Assembly (NCBI RefSeq): GCF_004379255.2
Contig: NC_056032.1
Span: forward strand, 28,927,322 to 28,991,321
From: Salvia splendens
Lineage: Eukaryota; Streptophyta; Magnoliopsida; Lamiales; Lamiaceae
Direction of reading: 5' to 3'
DNA: 64,000 nucleotides
Shown here piece by piece: positions 41,301 through 52,831 of this stretch. The position numbers were made by a program, and so were the translations under genes. Position 1 is the stretch's first letter, and each line of letters opens with the position of its first letter. Under the pieces are notes generated by a model, which searched no databases, had not been told where the DNA came from, and saw only the letters and a program-made list of their open reading frames with translations.

Positions 41301-43274
41301 GTTGGTATCAGAGCCAGTCTTTGGCTCTAATTATTTGGATTTAAATTTCGCGAAATTCATGTATGCATGTGTTATTTGATTGCGAAGCATGTTCTTGGTG
41401 TTTTTGTTTAGTTTTATGCATGATGAACTCAAGAACTATCGAATCAAAGAACTTGAATTGCTCGAACGCACCATGTGCGATCGAGGTAGGGATGTCGAGA
41501 CAGTGGGAGCTGGGAGCCGTGATCATGGGGCGACGCGCAGACGAGTAGGGCTAGTGCGCGCCGCCGGCCGAGACCACACGCACCAGACGGAACCCGGGTC
41601 GAGGTCGACACGGCTGATGGAGTGGCACGGCAGTTCAACCGGGAACGTGCCTAGGTGCCGAGATGCCAGGCCGAACCCTAGGTGAAAGGTTGGAGTTGGC
41701 CGAGAGCGGGCGCGCCACTGTGCGCGCCGCTGGCCGAGAGCTTGCGCCACCCGACGGCTCGGATGTCCGAGACGGGTGCCGAGACGCTGGCCGAGAGGCG
41801 CACGCCGCCGCGTGCGCGTCTGGCCAAGAAACGTCGGCACCCGACGAGTCGAGACGCTGTGACGGGTGCTCGCCGCTGGCCGAGAGGAGCCACGCCTCCG
41901 CGCACGCTCCTGGCCGAGACGCTAGCGACACCCGACGAGCCGCTGGCGCGCCATCTGCGCGCTGGTGGCCGAGACGCTTCGTGCGTCGTGGTCCGACGAA
42001 GAACTCGTCGGATTTTCATCGTTCATTGTTCGTGCGAACCTCGTACGATGAGATAACGATGAAAGATTATTTTAATGATTATTTAATTATTTTATTAAAA
42101 GATATCATTAAAATATTATTATTTAATGGAAATAAAATCTTTTTGGAAGATTTACCTAGATTTTAGAAATATTTTTATTATTATCTATATCTATGGAAAT
42201 AAATATTATTATTTTATTCCTAGATGATATAGATGAGAATAATTTGATAGTTTCCTAATATTTATCTAGATTTAAGGAATATTTTTTTTATTTTCTATAT
42301 CTATGGAAATAAATAATAATATTTTGATTCCTAGATGATATGGATAAGAATAATTTAATAGTTTCCTAATATTTTTATATCTAAGATCCTAAAAAGGATA
42401 GATATGTATGAATACATTAAATAATGAAATATCTCTTCCTAATCTTGAACATGGAATTAATTTGAGTTTAATTTTTCATGTCTTATTAAGAGTTAAATAC
42501 TTCATTTATTTTAGTCATATCTTATAGTAGACATGAATAAGAATTATATTCTAGAATAATTATTCCCTAAAGGAAGATATCAATTAATAAAATATTTAAT
42601 TATCCAGTAGATTAAATACCAACAGAATTTGACCAAGTCTTTCTCTGCCCTAAGACTAAGGATAATTAAAGAAAAAACATAACCGAAATATCTAAGCTAT
42701 AATTACGAACTCAACGTTTGTATATGGTCTCCATCAATTGGTCTGCAATTTATGAAGCCTTTTTCTAATATTATTGTCACCTGCTCTGTGGGGACAATAA
42801 TCCTAAGAAAATAGCAAGTTCATGAGGGCGGACTTCTCAAATATAAATAGTATGAACTAGAATGTGGTTTCCAATATTATCGCCACCTGCTCTGTGGAGA
42901 CAATAATCCTAAGAAACCACGAGATTCAGAAGTTCACATAGAATTTATGAGATAGCTTGATCTTGTTAGCAGCACATAAGCATTGTTATGAGAGTGTGTT
43001 GTAGAAACAAGACTCTGTAATGCTAAAGAGATGGTCTTGCTTAGGCAACATTTGGCGGCCATGCCACTCTGTGGTCTCTGGACTATTCGTCGGTGTTGTG
43101 ACCAGTAAAACTGTAAGATTTTAATGCGTATTGACTTCCTCTGGAGGGTACAAAATTTTAATTTTACAGTTGTAAGATTTTGAAAAGTTTTATGGTTAAT
43201 CTAATCAAACTTCTTACATAAGTTTATGACAATAGTAAAATACTCTGTTTTGCAGTGCAATCCAAATCGTCAAT
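41301..43274 (+). other. Long copia leader with tandem repeats
   Basis: Nearly 2 kb between PBS and gag. Stretch 41690-42000 is a GC-rich imperfect tandem array with recurring CGCTGGCCGAGAGG and CACCCGACGAG words. Stretch 42140-42370 contains two diverged copies of about 115 bp (TATCTATGGAAATAAATA ... GATGATATAGAT). Stretch 42760-42920 contains two copies built on CACCTGCTCTGTGG(G/A)GACAATAATCCTAAGAAA. Open frames in the GC-rich part are composition artefacts. Confidence 0.75.
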
Positions 43275-46200
43275 ATGTCGTTCAATCCTCTTTCTGCAAT
43301 TCTCAAAGAAAATAAACTCGAGGGCCAAAATTACATAGAATGGAAACAAAATTTGGACATCGTTCTCACAGCAGATGAGTACATCTTTGTGCTCACCATC
43401 CCGCGACCTCCAGTACCGGCGGCTAACGCTGCGGCAGGAGTCAGAGATGCACATAGACGGTGGCATAAGGCGAATGAGATAGCTAAGTGCTACATGTTGG
43501 CATCTATGTCATCAGTACTCAAGCATCAGCATTCTGCTATGGAAACTGCCGCCGAGATTATGCAGAATCTCAAGAATCTTTTTGGTACTCAGAATCGAAC
43601 GGCTAAGTCTCAAGCCTTTCGGAGTATCATGTCGAAGACAATGAAGGAAGGCTCGTCTGTGAGGGACCACGTCCTCGAGATGATGGGCCACCTCAACCAA
43701 ATTGAGGTCTTGGGAGGGACGATCGATCCCGAGTCCCAGGTGACTATCATCCTTCAAAGTCTTCCCCCTAGCTTCCAACAGTTCAAGCTCAACTTCGAGA
43801 TGAACAAAAGGAATTATACCTTGGCAGAGCTGTTGACTGAACTTCAGTCGGCAGAGGACCTTATGGTCCAGGCTAAGGCGGCCATGATGATTTCGGCGCC
43901 TCGTTCCTCTGGCTTAAAGCCTAGCAAAGGAAAAAGGCAGGCACCGAACTCAGGACCGGCCAAGATAGCTAAGGGAAAGAAGAAGAAGAGGGCTAACAAG
44001 AAGCCCACGGGGAAGTGTTTCAAGTGTGGAGAGAAGGGGCATTGGAAGCCAGACTGTCCTAAACGGGGCAAGGCTACAGGTATGCATCAGGCTCTAGTTG
44101 ACGAGTCTTGTTTGACTTCGACATCAATTTGCACTTGGGTTATTGACACAGGAGCCACTGATTATATTTGTTTTGATCCTGACTTAATGCAGGTGACAAG
44201 ACGGCTACATGATCGTGAGATCGAAGTCCAGCTGGGCGACGCTACCAAAGTGGCAGCCGTTGCAGTGGGAGACATTTATTTGCGTTTTAGTAGTGATAGA
44301 TTTTTTATTTTGAAGAATATTTTGTTGATACCTTCTTTTAGAAGAAATTTAATTTCAGTTTCTAAATTGGTTTATGATGGATATTCGATTTCTTTTAATG
44401 ACAAATGCGTTATTAAGAAAGATGGTTCTTATATCTGTCGTGGTATCATGGAAAATAATTTGTACACAGTCACTTCTACACAGTTTAAAAATCGCAAATC
44501 AGAACTCAATACAACATCGAAAATTTCAAAGAAACGAAAGGAACCTTCAAGTTCAATGAACGAAACGTACTTGTGGCACCTTAGACCTGGTCATGCCAAT
44601 GAAAGGAGGATCCATTCTCTTGTTCAACAAGATCTTATCAAAGGTCTAGAGGAGGAACCTTTTCATAAGTGTGAGTCATGCTTAGAAGGCAAGATGACCA
44701 AGAGGCCTTTTAAGGCTAAGGGCAATAGGGCCAAGGAAGTACTTGAGCTCGTTCATTCCGATGTATGTGGACCAATGTCAACTGAGGCAAGAGGTGGTTT
44801 TCGATACTTCATCACATTTATTGATGACTTCTCGAAAATTGGATATGTCTACTTGATGCGTCACAAGTCAGAGTCTTTTGACAAGTTTAAGACTTTAAGA
44901 CTCTTGTGGAGAAGTATCATGGGAAGAATATCAAATGCCTACGATCTGATCGTGCAGGCGAATACCTCAGTGCCGAATTTTTGGACTACTTATCGGAAGT
45001 GGGAATTCAATCCCAACTGACTGCGCCGGGTACGCCCCAGCAGAACGGCGTGGCTGAAAGAAGGAACAGGACCTTATTAAACATGGTTAGTCGATGATGA
45101 GTTATGCACGTCTGCCTATTTCATTTTGGGGACATGCCTTGCTTTCCGCAAGTCACATTTTAGACAATTTACCATCAAAATCCGTACCTAAAACTCCATA
45201 TGAGTTGTGGACTGGGCGTAAGCCCAATCTAGCACATCTCAAGGTTTGGGGTTGCCCGGCTCATGTTTTGGAAAAGGATCCAACTAAGCTAGGATCTAGG
45301 ACGGAGGTATGTTTGTTTATAGGATACCCCAAAGGAACGAAAGGTTATGAATTCTTTAGTCTGCGAGATAAGAAAGTCATTGTGAGCACTCACGCGACAT
45401 TCTTAGAGGAAGACTATGTAATGAATCATAAACCCAGCAGTGAAGTGGCTCTTGATGAGCTAACTTCTGTCACAAGTTCCATTAACCAAGAACAAGTACC
45501 AAAGTGTACAAATAATTCCCGAAACTTCAACTTCTACTCAAAATATTGTAGTGTCGCGCCGCAATGAGAGGGTCTCACATGAGCCCGACAGATACATTGG
45601 TTTGGGAGAATCTATGGATCACTCCTCAGACGTCAATGTATTAGATCCCTGGAACTTTGCGGAGGCACAGGCAGATGTCGATCATTGCGAATGGGTAAAA
45701 GCAATGGATTCGGAACTACAATCTATGATAGACAAAGACGTCTACGATTTGTCCGTCCTACCCGAAGGTTGTACTGCCATTGTGAGCAAGTGGATATATA
45801 AACGTAAACGTGGACCCGATGGACGAGTTAAAGTCTTCAAAGCAAGACTAGTGGCCAAGGGGTATACCCAAAAGGAAGACATCGATTATGATGAGACCTT
45901 CTCCCCAGTGGCCATGCTCAAATCGATCCGAATACTGTTGTCTATTGCAGCTTATATGGATTGGGATGTATGGCAGATGGACGTTAAGACTGCGTTTCTA
46001 AACGGCAGTCTTGAGGAGACCATCTACATGGAACAACCCGAAGGATATGCCATAAAGGGCAAAGAACACATGGTTTGGAAGCTTAAGAAGGCCATTTATG
46101 GCCTCAAGCAAGCATCCAGATCGTGGAACCAATGTTTCGATCAAACTGTTTGCATGTTTGGATTCGAAAAGTGCCCAAGTGAAAGCTGCGTATATAAGAA

Positions 46201-47233
46201 AGTTGATAAGGGGAATGTGGTGTTCTTAGTTTTATATGTAGATGACATTCTTCTAATTGGAAACAATAAAAAGATGTTGTCATCAGTTCGAACATGGTTA
46301 TCAAACCAGTTCGAGATGAAGGATATGGGAGACGCGGGACACATCCTCGGGATCAAGGTTCTTCGGAATCGAGAGAAGAAGATGTTGTGCTTATCTCAAG
46401 AATCTTACATCGAAACAGTACTTAGTCGTTTTAGCATGCAGGACGCCAAGAAAGGTTTCTTACCTTTTAGACATGGCATCCATTTATCTCAAGAGATGTG
46501 CCCTAAAACGTCGTCTGAGATACAAGCAATGAGAAGGATTCCATATGCTTCGGCAGTTGGAAGTCTCATGTATGCTATGCTTTGTACTAGACCAGATATT
46601 TGCTTCGCTGTTGGCATGGTGGCAAGATATCAGTCGAATCCGGGCCAAGGACATTGGACTGCCGTAAAGAACATACTCAAGTACCTTAAACGGACTAAGG
46701 ACTATGCTCTAGTTTACAATGCAGCCGAGCTCTGTCCTTTGGAATATACTGACTCACACTTTCAAGCTGATCAGGACTCGAGAAAATCTACTTCAGGATA
46801 TGTGTTCACCTTAGGAGGTGGAGCCGTAATTTGGAAGAGTGTGAAGCATAAATGCATCGCGGACTCGACCATGGAAGCCGAGTATGTGGCCGTTTCGGAG
46901 GCTGCAAAAGAGGTTGTATGGTTCAAGAACTTCCTTATGGATTTAGGTGTGGTTTCGAATCTGTTCAAGAGCATCACCATTTATTGTGACAATTCTGGTG
47001 CTGTGGCAAACTCGAAAGAACCAAGAGCTCACAAAGCGAGCAAACACATAGAGCGGAAGTATCATATCATTAGAGATATAGTGCAGAGATGGGACATAAA
47101 AGTGGTTAAGATTGCGTCAGAGAACAACCTGGCAGATCCTTTTACAAAGGCTTTGGCGGTAAAACCGTTCGAGTGCCACGTTGAAGGGATGGGAGTTCGA
47201 CTCATTCAAGACCTCAACTCGCTTTCAGTATAA
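43275..47233 (+). pseudogene. copia gag-pol with frameshifts
   Basis: gag starts at 43275 (MSFNPLSAIL) and fuses in frame to pol. Landmarks: zinc knuckle CFKCGEKGHWKPDC near 44017; protease WVIDTGATDY near 44137; GAG pre-integrase LWHLRPGH near 44570 (usual L replaced by P); integrase HSDVCGP, LRSDRAGEY and NGVAERRN (44757-45060); RT with YVDDILLIG near 46240; RNase H with DSTMEAEYVA and a terminal LADPFTKAL near 47130. Frameshifts occur near 44900 (a short TTTAAGACT duplication), near 45085 and near 45505. The knuckle and gag type suggest the Tork/TAR side of copia. The last ORF (45551-47233) is a long intact RT-RNase H. Confidence 0.92.
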
Positions 47234-47304
47234 GTGGGAGAAATTTAGACGTGTGCACTACTATTTTGTATACTCGAAAGCTGTTTTGAGTATAAGTGGA
47301 AGAT

Positions 47305-47372
47305 TGTTAGGGTTTTGTATACTAGAAATCACCTTTCGAGTGATTGGATACTGTAAAACTCTAATGGTTATT
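47305..47372 (+). repeat. Truncated 3' LTR of the large copia element
   Basis: First ~68 bp of the LTR, about 95% identical to 39838-39905, then unrelated sequence. Confidence 0.85.
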
Positions 47373-47905
47373 ATGCAAATTATGTCGTCTTGCCATAAAT
47401 ATTTTATGTGATGATGCATATTTGTTTTGGTTATACCGAATGTGCTATACCAAAAGTTATAAGTTGAAATCAGATCCCAGTAAGGGGAGAGCCCCTGCTC
47501 ATACTAGTGTACATGTGGACTATGTCATCGTAAGGGTTGTTGGTTCAGTGACCGTGGAAAGTGGACTATGTCATTTTCCCGTCACAAGATGTTCAGATAT
47601 AACGAATTACAGAAAGACCTTAGATTACTCAATTGAACTTTAGCTTGCAAAGAATTTAGTAAGCTCGAGTCTTTTAAGAAAAACTTCCGACCATTACAGT
47701 GATGATGGCTTGACAAATTTTTTTCAAATGTATATTTGTATTTTTTTGGCAATATGTTCACTGAGTACTCATGTACTTAGCACTGCATGTATTTCTAAAT
47801 GTGCAGATTGAGCTGTGAATTTTGTTTAGTTTTTTTTTATGAAATAATACCATACATGGTGCTACTCCAAAAATTTTGTGAGACATATTCAGAAATATAT
47901 ATAAA
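47373..47905 (+). mobile_element. Diverged Ty3/gypsy LTR-like remnant
   Basis: Contains CACTGAGTACTCATGTACTTAGCACTGCATG followed by GTGCAGATTGAGC (about 47759-47812), the same layout as in the palindrome arms at 57833-57890 (CACTGAGTATTCTT..., GTGCAGGTTGAGC), and the ACTAGTGTACA word upstream in both. The motif is common in chromovirus LTRs. Boundaries uncertain. Confidence 0.5.
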
Positions 47906-48957
47906 GAGTAAGAGTTAAAAGTGGTCCTAAACATATGATGATTTTATAATTTTAGTCCTAAAAATTATCTTTTGAATTATTGCATCCTGAACAAATGAAA
48001 AAAGTATCAACTTAGTCCATTTTGGACGAAACCGTTAAAAATTAACGGGTTATTTAAGTTATTTTGACAGAATATTTAAGTTATCTTTCTCTCTCTTTGT
48101 ACGATTGCTTCCAAAAAAAAAGAGGAAAATAACAGACAAGTCGAAGAAGTAAATTATGATTGAACACTGCATTATTGAACACTTTACACTTCACAGAATC
48201 TGGGCATTGCTCCTTTCTTTGACAATACCGACGAGGTACATTCCGAAGGCGACGAGCGCGATGCCGAGGCAAGGGGTTGCGTGGTGCCTCTGATTCGTGA
48301 GCATTGGGTCCTTCCGCCACTCTTCGCGCCGCCTGAAAAACTCTCCGGTTGTTCCCAGTGGTTTCGCCATTAACGCTGCTCATCCACACTCTCTCTCTCA
48401 ACACACTTAGTCTTGATCTTTCCACCACTCATCCCTATTTCATTCACACATCACCGGAATCAAAACTGGAATTCAAGAAAATTCAATCTCAACTCCTCTC
48501 TATCCCTTCCCATTCTGCATTAATCAATCTCAATAAATTAAAGGCCCCCACCCTCAAATTTTCATTCTCTCTCATCTCTGTCCATGGCTTCTCCTACGGC
48601 CTCTCGTCCACCAGAAACACCACCGCCGCAACTCACACAACCAGAGTCTTTGCCGGCAGCTCCCGCCCCAGCGACGGCGTCGACAGCGGCGCATTTGATT
48701 GCTATGTTTTTTTTAAATCAATGAGAGAAGGAGAGGAGAGAATGTCGAGAGAGAGTGTCAAGAGAGAGAATTTTATCTTTAAAAATAAGAAAGAAAATTA
48801 AATATTCTAATTTAAATTATAATTAAGTCAAAATAACTTGAATAACAATTGATCGTTAACGGTTCCGTCCGAAATAGACTAAATTGGTACTTTTTCATTT
48901 GTTCAGGATGCAATAATTCAAAGGATATATGTTTATGACCACTTTTGGCCTTTATTC
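47906..48957. mobile_element. Pack-MULE carrying a complex I subunit exon
   Basis: 1052 bp. TIRs of about 150 bp start GAGTAAGAGTTAAAAGTGG and end CCACTTTTGGCCTTTATTC, sharing TCCTAAACATA, TTTGAATTATTGCATCCTGAAC and ACGGTT blocks in inverted order. Perfect 9-bp direct repeats ATATATAAA at 47897-47905 and 48958-48966. Same TIR family as 3659-4849. Between the arms sits the minus-strand NDUFB3 fragment and a presumed promoter/5' UTR piece (48371-48700). Confidence 0.92.
48191..48370 (-). pseudogene. Captured NDUFB3-like exon (complex I B12 subunit)
   Basis: Minus-strand ATG at 48370 opens a 59-codon frame: MAKPLGTTGEFFRRREEWRK, then DPMLTNQRHHATPCLGIALV and AFGMYLVG. This is the N-terminal part of the plant NADH dehydrogenase 1 beta subcomplex subunit 3 (B12/NDUFB3), a single-helix accessory subunit of mitochondrial complex I. 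After YLVG the sequence GGTATTGTC looks like a splice donor, and the remaining residues to the TGA are probably retained intron, so the second exon was not captured. Frame intact, with some unusual residues (DP after WRK, C in place of G in TPCLGIA). Sits inside a MULE, so it is most likely a transduplicate. Whether it is expressed is unknown. Confidence 0.82.
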
Positions 48958-48966
48958 ATATATAAA

Positions 48967-49486
48967 CTATTCAAAAAATAAAAATATTTGAAACGACACG
49001 AGTTTTAATGCATAATATGTAAAGTAAGAGAAAAATTGGTAAAGTTGGAGAAGAAAAAAATTAGTTAAGTAAAAGAGAAGATGAGAAAAAGCAATGGAAG
49101 TATTGATAGTAGATTATGGAGTCCAGGTCCTAAAATAAAAATTTTAGAAAGTTTCCATTTTTAATGGATAATTCAAAACGGAAATAGTTTATATATATTT
49201 TCAAGGGACGAAGATAGTAAAAAATTGAGTTCCACCATTCTATTATTCAATTTAAATAAAAACATTTCCATAATATTAAAATGCATTAAAAATAACCGTA
49301 GTAATATTACAAACTACAAAAAAATTAAAAATTACATAATTAAAATCCTAAAAATTAAAATTTTCATAATTAAAGTCTTAAAAATTAAAAATTACATAAT
49401 TTAAATCCTAAAAATTAAAAATTACATAATTTAAATCCTAAAAATTAAAAATTACTTAATTAAATTCATAAAATTAAAAAATCCCA
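48967..49486. repeat. AT-rich DNA with ~30-bp tandem repeat
   Basis: Stretch 49318-49470 has about four copies of a unit reading CCTAAAAATTAAAAATTACATAATTTAAAT, lying in the 3' UTR side of the minus-strand Harbinger transposase. The left end of that element could not be recognised. Confidence 0.6.
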
Positions 49487-50719
49487 CTACTCGTGGCCGA
49501 ATTTCGCCCATATGTGTTTGATTAGGTCTTCTTGTAGCTCAACGTGGGTTCGGGTATCGCGCATTGCGTGTCTTGTTTCGATCCTCTCACCCACCGTCGT
49601 ATGCACACATCTGCGTGGGGGAGACCTCGCGGTTGAGCTTCCGGCTTCATCCTCGTCGTAAAAGCTAGCCGCCCTCGATCATTCGTCGGCTATAATCATG
49701 TTGTGCAAGATAATACACGTGTACATGATGTCAGTGATATTTTTCACGTACCACAGCCGAGACGGGGCCTTCACAATATTGAATCTGGCTTGAAGGACCC
49801 CAAAAGCTCTTTCGACGTCTTTACGAGCGGATTCTTGACGCTGCGCAAAAAGAACCCATCTCGGGTCTTGCGGGTTGCTGAGCGTCTTCACGAAAGTCGA
49901 CCACCTTGGGTAGATACCATCGGCTAGATAGTAACCCATGTGGTATGTATTTCCGTTGACGGTGTAGTCGATCGCCGGTGCTACACCATTCAAGACATCA
50001 TTGAAGAGAGGTGAAGAATAGACACGTTCAAGTCGTTGTTGGATCCGGCAACACCGAAATATGCATGCCAAATCCATAGGCGGTAGTCGGCGACCGCTTC
50101 AAGGATAAGTGTTGGGTCGCTGCCTTTGTGGCCGCTTAAGTGTTGCCCCCTCCAAGCAGTCAGGCAATTCTTCCACCTCCAATGCATGCAGTCAATGCTG
50201 CCAAGCATGCCGGGAAAGTCATGGACTGTTTCGTGAAGACGAAGCAATCGTTGGCAATCATCGGTGGTGGGTGCCCGAAGGAATTCATCCCCGAAAGTTG
50301 AACGAACGTCCTCGCAAAAATTTTTAAGGCAAAGGATTCCAGTGGACTCACCGACATGCAAATACTCGTCGAAGAGGTCAGTCGTTTGCCCAGTAGCAAG
50401 TTGTCGGATCGCACACGTACACTTCTGCAACGCCGAGAGACTTTGCCGACCGGCTGCTTCTGTACTTGTTTGAAAGTATTCAACACGGGCGGACAATGTG
50501 TTGACAATACGCATAAACAAGCGTTTTAACATGCGAAAACGGCGCCGAAAGTAATCTTCCGGTAACCGCGGCTGGTCGGAAAAATAGTCGGCAACGAGCT
50601 TTTCGTTGGCTCCCTCCCGGTCACGATGGATGTATCGGCGAGTTGATCTAGTTGGTTGAGGAGGAGGGGTGAGGGTATTCGCTGCGACATAGACTTCATA
50701 GGCGTCACGATGTTGTTCA

Positions 50720-52130
50720 TAGGGGTGGGTAGGTACAATATATCTTACCGAAACCACCATACCGTATACCTTACCGTAAATTCGCTATGCGAAAAAATCA
50801 TACCTTTATCTTACCAAAATTTTCGGTATACCGAACTTCGGTATACCTTATTTTCGATATGGAGAATTTTCACACCGATATCGTACCTCATTTTTGGTAT
50901 GCCATACCAAAGTTCGGTATACCATACTTTTGCGGTATACTTTACTTTCAATATCAATGAAAATTGAATATTTGAGTTTTTAGAATACTATTTATATTTT
51001 ATAGTAATTTAAATAATATACGGGTATTAAATACTAGTATATTTTATTCATATTATATTATATTTCACAATAAATTTTATAATTTACAAATATATAAAAT
51101 ACTTTATATATTATTATATTTATATTTTACTGTATATACCTTAAATTACGGCATATACTGAATTTCGGCATGCCGCGGTATATAAAAATTCATACCTTTA
51201 CCTTACCGAAATATTTCGATAAGTTATCATACCGTACCGAAAATCACGGTGTACCGAAAATTCGGTATTTTGGGTATTTTTTCGGTACGATAAGGCCGGT
51301 ATTTCGGCATTTCTAGGGGTGGATAGGTACGGTATACCTTACCGAAACCATCATACCGTATACCTTATCGAAAATTCGATATGAGAAAAAATCATACATT
51401 TACCTTACCAAAAATTTCGGTATACCTTATTTTCGGTATGACAAATTTCAATATCGATACCATACCTTATTTTCAGTATGTCATATCTAAATTCGGTATA
51501 CCGTACTTTTGCGGTATACCATAGTTTTACGGTATATCGGACTACAATACGACATACCAAAATATCATTATTTTGTAAATAATTCTAAATACAAACACAA
51601 ATGAAAATAAAATTTCAAAAATACTTACAAAACATGAAATTTAATCAAACTCAAACTTATTCAATAAAAAAAACTGCAACAATTAAACTCCACACAATCA
51701 TATAACGTTCAACGATATTTGTTTGGAACTAATTTAACTAAAATCTTATATTTGTTTGAAACTAATTGATTCAACGATATCAAGTTTTCGTAATTGAGTT
51801 TATTTGATTTTATATTTACATGATTACCCGACAACTATAATGAGGCAAAATTTGATTTCTACATGTAAATATTTATTTGTTTGGTAAAAGTATGAATTTA
51901 CTTGATATAATTTGGCATATATTGATATCGGTATATACCGTATTTTCGGTATACCCAGGTATACCTCGGTATACCCCGGTATACCTCGGTATATGAAATT
52001 CATACCGTTACCGTACCGTATACCGAAAATCCGGTATTTTTGGTATTTTTTTGATACGGTAAGGGCGGTATTTCGGTATTTCGGTATTTTTACCCAGCCC
52101 TAGGCATTTTGGTATTTTTCTCCAGCCCTA
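50720..52130. mobile_element. hAT-type MITE (outer) in the transposase ORF
   Basis: Ends TAGGGGTGGGTAGG and, complemented, TAGGGCTGGAGAAA. Perfect 8-bp target duplication GTTGTTCA at 50712-50719 and 52131-52138. The interior is saturated with palindromic GGTATACC / CGGTATACCG words. Non-coding. It carries a second copy of itself (next entry). Confidence 0.93.
51314..52102. mobile_element. hAT-type MITE (inner), same family nested in the outer copy
   Basis: 789 bp, starts TAGGGGTGGATAGGTACGGT and ends ACCCAGCCCTA. Flanks GGCATTTC (51306-51313) and GGCATTTT (52103-52110) match at 7 of 8 bases, an 8-bp target duplication inside the outer element. Same GGTATACC-rich interior. Confidence 0.85.
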
Positions 52131-52400
52131 GTTGTTCAAAGTATTCTTGTTCTTCGCGCTCCGCTTCCGCAATGAAATGAGTGAAATCCATTTGAGGGTT
52201 TGAGTGAGAGAGGAAGATGTAGATATAAGTTGTATGAAAAAATATGAATGAGGGATGAATGAGAGATGATTTGATGTGAAAAATGGATGATGAATATGTG
52301 TATTTATAAATGATTTTGGGGATAATAAAAAGAAAAAAAAATCAAAAAAATCCAGAAAACGATAAAAAAACTGCCAGATTTTTGGGATTCTGAAAAAATA

Positions 52401-52606
52401 TACTCCCTCCGTCCCAATAAATATGCAACATTTGGTTTCCGGCACGAGATTTTATGCAGTGTTGTTTTGTGAGTTAATGAAGAGAGAGTAAAGTAAGAGA
52501 GAAGAAAAAGTAGAGATAATATTATTTCCATTTTAAGAAATGTTTCATTTTTATTGGGACAATCCAAAAAGGAAAACGTTTCATTTCTAATGGGACAGAG
52601 GGAGTA
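52401..52606. mobile_element. Stowaway MITE in Harbinger leader
   Basis: Ends TACTCCCTCCGTCCCAATAA and TTCTAATGGGACAGAGGGAGTA with TA flanks. Absent at the homologous site near 1700. Confidence 0.92.
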
Positions 52607-52831
52607 TATTTTTTAATTTTTGGTATTATTTTCGATTTAAAAAAAAATTTGAATTTCCAACGAAAATGCCGTTGACCAATCAGAACGCGCCACGTCAGCT
52701 GCTCGCTGGTACGGACGTGCTCGATGCATCAAGTAGTGCCGCGCCAACGGCAAGAGCGCAACGGCGGACAGAGGTGCCGTGCCGCTGGCACGGACAGATG
52801 GACAGCGTCCTGCTCACCGCTGCGGATGCTC

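Larger units (their letters stand above)
39838..47372 (+). mobile_element. Ty1/copia retrotransposon with long leader and truncated 3' LTR
   Basis: 5' LTR 39838-41300 (TGTTAGGG ... CCCCTTCA), PBS TTGGTATCAGAGCC at 41302 (initiator Met tRNA type), leader 41316-43274, gag-pol 43275-47233, polypurine AAGTGGAAGAT just before a second TGTTAGGGTTTTGTATACTAG at 47305. The 3' LTR copy stops matching after about 68 bp (near 47372). No target duplication can therefore be tested. Confidence 0.92.
49487..52191 (-). pseudogene. PIF/Harbinger transposase interrupted by hAT MITEs
   Basis: Minus-strand start codon at 52191 (MDFTHFIAEAEREEQEYFEQ, to 52131), then a 1.4-kb insertion, then the frame resumes at 50719 with HRDAYEVYVAAN. 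DDE residues are visible: Asp in LGSIDCMHWRWKN, Asp in SNNDLNV, Glu in VERAFGVLQARF. A frameshift near 50005 separates SNNDLNV from SSPLFNDVLNG, and a CGA-to-TGA stop at 49676-49678 precedes the last residues, ending KHIWAKFGHE at 49487. Related to, but clearly diverged from, the transposase at 35505-36830. No Myb-like ORF accompanies it. Confidence 0.9.
49490..52831 (-). mobile_element. PIF/Harbinger element 3 (host of nested hAT and Stowaway)
   Basis: The 5' terminus at the right reads, complemented, GAGCATCCGCAGCGG (52817-52831), a Harbinger TIR. The leader (52192-52830) contains a Stowaway (52401-52606). The left terminus is not recognisable, so the element may be truncated there. Confidence 0.75.

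Noticed and set aside
41363..42166. Several overlapping GC-rich ORFs of 60-170 codons on both strands
   Set aside because: They fall in the untranslated leader of the copia element and overlap each other in all frames, a composition and repeat effect.
48349..48801. 150-codon plus-strand ORF
   Set aside because: Antisense to the start of the captured NDUFB3 exon and extending into the MULE arm; no domain.
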